A stretch of DNA of 24,458 nucleotides from positions 1 to 24,458 of the forward strand of contig DGGU01000053.1 in NCBI GenBank assembly GCA_002392345.1, read 5' to 3'. Under the pieces are notes generated by a model. The model searched no databases. It was not told the origin of the DNA and saw only the letters and a list, made by a program, of their open reading frames with translations. This stretch comes from Lachnospiraceae bacterium UBA3866. Lineage in GTDB: Bacteria; Bacillota; Clostridia; Lachnospirales; Lachnospiraceae. Within the stretch, counting starts at the first letter, position 1; each line of letters opens with the position of its first letter. Made by a program: the position numbers and the translations under genes. Shown in pieces: positions 22,629 to 24,458 of the stretch.

Positions 22629-24206
22629 ATGAAAAAAAGTATTAAATGGAAAATAACAATTGCCTTCGTGATGGTTATGGTATGCTTGATTGGTAGCATA
22701 TTACTTTTTAATACTTTATTTTTGGAAAATCTTTATGTTAATAACAAGAAGGAAGTTATAAAGAGATCATATTACGCTCTTGAGAGTGGCATAACTAATG
22801 CTTATGCTGAGGGTTATACTTTATCAGATTTATTTAGAAGAAAGAAAGGAAGTGAAGGAACTTATAGAGAAAGTTCTATAGAGTCTTTTTTACGAGAGCT
22901 TCAAGAAGTCTATGGTGTCAGTGTAGTGCTTGCTGACTCCGATAATAATTATTATTCATTATTTCAAAATAGTGAGCGGCTTAATAGACGTATGATGGAC
23001 TATATATATAAGGATGGTGCGAATAGTAAGGATCTAAAAGTTTTAGAAAAGACTGATAATTATACTATTGCAATTAATAACCATAGTGTGCCAAATCCAG
23101 AGCCTATGCCAAGGATGTTTAGAGATGCTTCTGATATAGAGTGTTTTGGTTTTTTAAGCGATGAAGAAACGGCATTTTTCATAAATATACCAATTGAATC
23201 AATTAAAGAACCTATAGACCTTTTTAATAGAGTTCTTATAGTTGTATCTATAGTTGCACTTATTTTAGGGTCTATCATTATATATATAGTTTCAAGCAAT
23301 TTCTCAAAACCTATCCTTGAACTTGCAAATATTTCTAAAAAGATGAGTAGACTTGAGTTCGAAAATAAGTATGAAGGAAAAAGAGATGATGAGATTGGAG
23401 TGCTTGGCACATCTATGAATGAGATGAGCAGCAAACTTGAAAAGTCAATAAAGGAACTAAAAAATGCTAACTATAAATTAAAACAAGATTTGGAGAAAAA
23501 AGAAGAACTTGATATTATGAGACAAGAGTTTGTCGCCAATGTGTCTCATGAGTTGAAAACGCCTATATCACTTATAAAGGGCTATGCAGAAGGTCTCGAG
23601 ACGACAGAGATTGTTGAGAATATTGAGAGTAGGGATTATTATATATCAGTAATTAAAGACGAAGCGGACAAGATGGGAGCAATGGTCAGAGAACTTCTTA
23701 GTCTTTCTGAAATAGAGAGAGGCATGGACACAGTTGATTTTGCTAGGATCAATTTAAGAGAACTCATAGATGGTGTCTCTAAGAGTTTTGAATTAAAACT
23801 GAAAGAAAAAGAAGTCGATTTAAGTGTAGATGTAGATCCTGACATATATGTATGGGCAGATGGATACAAGCTTGAAGAAGTTATGAGAAATTATCTGTCC
23901 AATGCAATTAATCATATAAATGATAATAAGATTATTCGTATAAGCACTGAAGATAGAGGGAGTAATGTTATAAGGATTAAAGTATATAATTCAGGTATTA
24001 AACTTGATTCGAGTGAGATGAATAAAATCTGGGAGAAATTTTATAAAGTTGATAAAGCTCATACAAGGTCATATGGTGGAACGGGACTTGGACTAAGCAT
24101 AGTTAAAGCAATAGCCAAAGAACACAATACTGAATGTGGCTGTAATGCCATAGATGCGTATGGAACAAGTGGTATGGAGTTTTACTTTGATATAAATACG
24201 AATTGA
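22629..24206 (+). CDS. Sensor histidine kinase (two-component system, HAMP-HisKA-HATPase)
   Basis: This is a 525-residue membrane kinase, partner of the regulator 6 bases upstream. A first helix (about 9-31, IAFVMVMVCLIGSILLFN) and a second (about 198-220, IVVSIVALILGSIIIYIVS) enclose an extracytoplasmic sensor region of about 165 residues with no recognised fold. HAMP (about 220-272, SKPILELANISKKMSRLEF then DEIGVLGTSMNEM) leads through a coiled-coil to HisKA with phospho-acceptor H307 in FVANVSHELKTPISLIKGY. The ATPase domain has NYLSNAINH (N box), GTGLGLSIVKAIA (G2) and IWEKFYKVDK. The layout resembles envelope-stress kinases of Firmicutes. No Shine-Dalgarno precedes the ATG (AATAATTAGAT), so translation may depend on the regulator gene. 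Its stop is one base before the next ATG. Confidence 0.94.
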   Translation: MKKSIKWKITIAFVMVMVCLIGSILLFNTLFLENLYVNNKKEVIKRSYYALESGITNAYAEGYTLSDLFRRKKGSEGTYRESSIESFLRELQEVYGVSVVLADSDNNYYSLFQNSERLNRRMMDYIYKDGANSKDLKVLEKTDNYTIAINNHSVPNPEPMPRMFRDASDIECFGFLSDEETAFFINIPIESIKEPIDLFNRVLIVVSIVALILGSIIIYIVSSNFSKPILELANISKKMSRLEFENKYEGKRDDEIGVLGTSMNEMSSKLEKSIKELKNANYKLKQDLEKKEELDIMRQEFVANVSHELKTPISLIKGYAEGLETTEIVENIESRDYYISVIKDEADKMGAMVRELLSLSEIERGMDTVDFARINLRELIDGVSKSFELKLKEKEVDLSVDVDPDIYVWADGYKLEEVMRNYLSNAINHINDNKIIRISTEDRGSNVIRIKVYNSGIKLDSSEMNKIWEKFYKVDKAHTRSYGGTGLGLSIVKAIAKEHNTECGCNAIDAYGTSGMEFYFDINTN

Positions 24207-24207
24207 T

Positions 24208-24458
24208 ATGAAGAGGATAATTAAAGCACCAGCAAAAATTAATTTATGTCTTAAAGTTAACGGCAAGAGAGATGATGGATATCATGATTTGACAAGTATC
24301 ATGCAGAAGATATCTCTTTTTGATACTATAGAATTTGAGATTATAAAGGAAAATGAGTTTGATATATTTAAACTTTTGCCAAAACTTGATGTCCCTATAA
24401 AGTTGCCTGAGCTGCCAAAGCTTGATATAGAGTTTCTAAGTGCTTTTTTTCAAAAGAA
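24208..24458 (+). CDS. ispE: 4-diphosphocytidyl-2-C-methyl-D-erythritol kinase, N-terminal part (partial)
   Basis: This is an open frame from an ATG one base after the kinase stop to the window edge (83 full codons). It reads APAKINLCLKVNGKRDDGYHDLTSIM at the N-terminus, the invariant IspE signature of the GHMP kinase family; IspE phosphorylates CDP-methylerythritol in the non-mevalonate isoprenoid pathway. The bacterium therefore probably uses the MEP route, whose products include undecaprenyl phosphate for wall synthesis. The 3' part is outside the window. Close spacing implies coupling to the two-component genes. The apparent Lys/Pro/Leu-rich segment after residue 52 is more variable in the family. 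Confidence 0.93.
   Translation, partial: MKRIIKAPAKINLCLKVNGKRDDGYHDLTSIMQKISLFDTIEFEIIKENEFDIFKLLPKLDVPIKLPELPKLDIEFLSAFFQK

Noticed and set aside
1..24458. CRISPR arrays, tRNA/rRNA genes, insertion sequences, phage or toxin-antitoxin genes
   Set aside because: No regularly spaced repeats, tRNA-like cloverleaf, transposase motif or terminal inverted repeats were found by reading; there is no intergenic gap over 110 bases to hold them.

Overview
The window is AT-rich DNA with almost every gene on the + strand, tightly packed, with 0-30 base gaps or short overlaps and Shine-Dalgarno sites of the AGGAGG type. Heavy use of ATA for isoleucine and AGA/AGG for arginine, a class III fructose-1,6-bisphosphatase, SLH-type secreted proteins, an LTA-synthase-like enzyme and a single-membrane envelope layout point to a low-GC anaerobic Bacillota, most likely a member of Clostridia. 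I cannot name the genus. The proteins and gene neighbourhoods look chromosomal. I saw no tRNA, rRNA, CRISPR array, insertion sequence or phage gene.

Region 1 (1-2428) is DNA repair: the last codons of mutL, then pcrA. Region 2 (2454-3854) is one carboxyltransferase subunit of the pyruvate carboxylase/oxaloacetate decarboxylase type, without its biotin partners. Region 3 (3873-9744) is envelope precursor supply: rfbA, rfbB and rfbD for dTDP-rhamnose (no rfbC), glmM for the UDP-GlcNAc route, and a membrane-anchored LTA-synthase/phosphoglycerol-transferase-like enzyme. Together these suggest a rhamnose-containing wall polymer that may carry glycerol phosphate. A cysteine desulfurase (9741-10898) and an unrecognised secreted protein with cell-wall-binding-like repeats (10900-12282) follow with almost no spacing. 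A hairpin separates this run from fbp (12341-14287), which ends in a clear intrinsic terminator.

Region 4 (about 14327-24206) reads as a new transcription unit. A promoter-like sequence with a dyad between its -35 and -10 elements precedes two tandem paralogous SLH-type secreted proteins. After them come a MacAB-like exporter (HlyD-type adaptor with duplicated lipoyl hairpins and a Gly/Met-rich tail, ABC ATPase, MacB-type permease), a shortened UvrD/PcrA-like helicase that lacks the 2B subdomain, and an OmpR-family response regulator with its sensor kinase. The start of ispE (isoprenoid synthesis) is coupled to the kinase stop codon and runs off the window.

The most interesting parts are the SLH pair with exporter and two-component system as a possible envelope-surface unit, and the natural 2B-less mini-helicase inside it. 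I found no other system that is clearly without precedent.
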